Source: Malurus cyaneus samueli
Lineage: Eukaryota; Chordata; Aves; Passeriformes; Maluridae
Direction of reading: 5' to 3'
Length of the DNA stretch: 64,000 nt
NCBI GenBank assembly: GCA_009741485.1
Contig: CM019236.1
Span: forward strand, 58,942,855-59,006,854
Each line of letters begins with the position of its first letter. Within the stretch, counting starts at the first letter, position 1. Below the pieces are notes generated by a model. It was not told the origin of the DNA and made no database searches. It saw nothing but the letters and a program-made list of their open reading frames with translations. A program made the position numbers and the translations under genes. Positions 13,001 through 64,000 of this stretch are shown here, in pieces.

Positions 13001-13773
13001 CTGTTTTTCCTTTTTTCCACGAGGTAAATAAAAGAATCCCATGCCACCAGCAGTTATACACTGACTGTTTCTTGGGAGACCTTCCACAGCTTAGAGCTGT
13101 AAAGAGCGCTTCTCCTATGATGCTGTAATGAGTACTTTGATATATGTTAAATTTTCATCCCTGCCCCACTTTGTGTGCAGGAACATGGAGGGGGTTGAGA
13201 GGGGCAACTTGGAAGAGAGACAGGTTCCCACAAGAATAACAGGGGTCTTAAAATGTCCATTTTTTTCTTCTCCTTGTAAATTATTTCCTATCTTTGTTTT
13301 CCCCTCGTGCGGTAGTATTTCTTAGTAGTTTTAGTAATAAATCTATTTTGAACTTAAGTTTTTCAGCCTGCTATTCTGGAGCATTTATACATATTCTTTT
13401 CTTCTTCTTATCTTAAAAGCATAAATTTTAGTGTAATTGGGCTTTACTCTCCTTCTGCCTCTCCAGTGGTGGGGAGGGACATCATGGGTTTGTGGTGCTT
13501 TTGGCTTTTCGGCCCAGTTCAACACCCACAATCTGACATGATATCACAGGACTTTTAGCTAAAATGATGAGTTATAGAAGCAAAACATTAAATAATTTAC
13601 GTAAGCAATGCTAAATTTCAATCAGCCCCACCAGTCAGGTGCCATTGTGTTTTTTTCCTGATTTCCAAGAGAACATGAGCTTAACTATCTTTTGAGCAGG
13701 TTTTGATCTTGTCTAAACCTGCCTGCAACAGAAAATTTAAAACAGATCTTGCCTCTGGTAGAATTCTGCTGTG

Positions 13774-14067
13774 CACACAGGACAACAGCAATGAAAAGCC
13801 AAAACTAATATAAAAAGCTTGGTATATTTCTAATTTCTTGCAGACACTGGAGATCATGTGTCTCCTGGATCCTGTGAAGGATTCACCTAATCATCTTTTA
13901 ATGCAAATTAATACATCAAACAAGGGAAGAAGTTAATTATCAATCAAGAGCAATATATACCTTTTAAATGACATGGTCTGTTATGACAATATAACCATTT
14001 CTATGCTTTGCTGGAATCTGATGAAATGCCATAGAAATTGAATATAATTAATTATTTGCTTGAGCAG
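13774..14067. repeat. 294-bp internal fragment identical to copy B
   Basis: By eye identical, base for base, to 16559-16852 and clearly different from the corresponding noisy segment of copy A (about 11041-11330). It sits exactly between copies A and B and breaks their order, as a misjoined contig end would. Confidence 0.88.
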
Positions 14068-14419
14068 TTACTAAAGAGCAGAAAGAAACAAAAATTACTA
14101 TCACTTGGAAATAAACTTGTCACAGTCATTTTCCTAAGAAAGCAGTTTGGAACCATGATCCACATTAAAAATAAAGAAAAGGCACTGATGGGTCAGTTCA
14201 TCCAGCTAAGGGGTGACCTGTTCCTGGCAATTCATTGATCTGAACAAGAGCAAGGAAGGGGAGTATATAAAGCTAAATTTTTTTCATTCCTTGTCTATAG
14301 GGTCTAGGCAAGGGCAGATGTGTGCTGCACTCCATCACCTGTACTTAGGAATTTTGGGCAGACCCTTGGCAGTGATAAGGGACAGGCTTCCATGCCTGCA
14401 AACACATGGGCTCTCTGCT

Positions 14420-63967
<49,548 letters not shown>

Positions 63968-64000
63968 CTGGGAAACAGATAAAGGAGCTATCAGTTTCCA

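Larger units (their letters stand above)
8620..13773. repeat. Duplicated block, copy A (noisy)
   Basis: 5,154 bp collinear with 14068-19394 (5,327 bp). It covers the TRPM6 3' end and part of the last large intron. Nearly all differences are one- or two-base gaps, mostly losses in copy A, plus stretched A runs (for example near 8721-8740). Probably an assembly duplicate. Apart from the two broken exons and a possible LTR near 12880-13520 it holds intron and 3' flanking sequence. Confidence 0.88.

Noticed and set aside
8620..13773. A real tandem gene duplication of TRPM6 terminal exons
   Set aside because: Differences are nearly all single-base gaps, occur equally in exons and introns, and the joint contains a misplaced exact fragment of the other copy. 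Misassembly explains this better.

Overview
The window is vertebrate nuclear DNA and almost certainly avian. The evidence is a long split gene with GT-AG introns, several fragments of the bird CR1 LINE (including the typical 3' ends), LTR fragments of a style I associate with bird, probably passerine, endogenous retroviruses, and no bacterial gene organisation. There is one protein-coding gene, TRPM6, on the minus strand. It enters from the right edge with its 5' part missing and ends near position 14420. I reconstructed 29 consecutive coding exons by matching splice sites and reading phase across every junction. Together they give 1,618 codons plus a stop: the last MHR segments, six membrane segments with pore, TRP region and coiled coil, a long divergent linker, and the alpha-kinase domain. 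Residue numbers below count from the first complete codon in the window. TRPM6 lies on human chromosome 9q21, whose bird counterpart is the Z chromosome, so Z linkage is likely (inference).

Layout from left to right. Positions 1-8457 are intergenic. They include a decayed repeat (about 1690-4440, interrupted near 2190-3000 by a probable retroelement) that is very rich in AGGTCA/GGGTCA nuclear-receptor half-sites on one strand, with two clean DR4 arrangements. Positions 8620-19394 hold the 3' end of TRPM6 twice. Copy A (8620-13773) is full of single-base losses that break both terminal exons. Copy B (14068-19394) is intact. Between them lies a 294-bp piece (13774-14067) identical to the inside of copy B. 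The pattern looks like an assembly error from an unpolished long read, not a biological duplication. Positions 21090-26830 carry the kinase exons. Positions 31943-38114 carry six small, poorly conserved linker exons, and 38834-39951 the single large exon. Positions 41640-55967 carry the coiled coil, channel and pre-channel exons, and 57169-63967 the MHR exons. Introns hold CR1 pieces, LTR fragments, a GATA-type microsatellite, an AAAGC array and one single-N assembly join.

TRPM6 is a Mg2+/Ca2+-permeable plasma-membrane channel fused to a serine/threonine alpha-kinase. It handles magnesium uptake in kidney and gut and often works as a heteromer with TRPM7. The pore acidic residues, catalytic lysine, glycine-rich loop and zinc ligands all read as intact here. 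I found no second gene, RNA gene, CRISPR array or new multi-gene system. The most unusual observations are the half-site array, the collapsed-copy artefact, an apparent in-frame loss of a conserved MHR segment, and the fast-evolving linker exons with a 26-base microexon.
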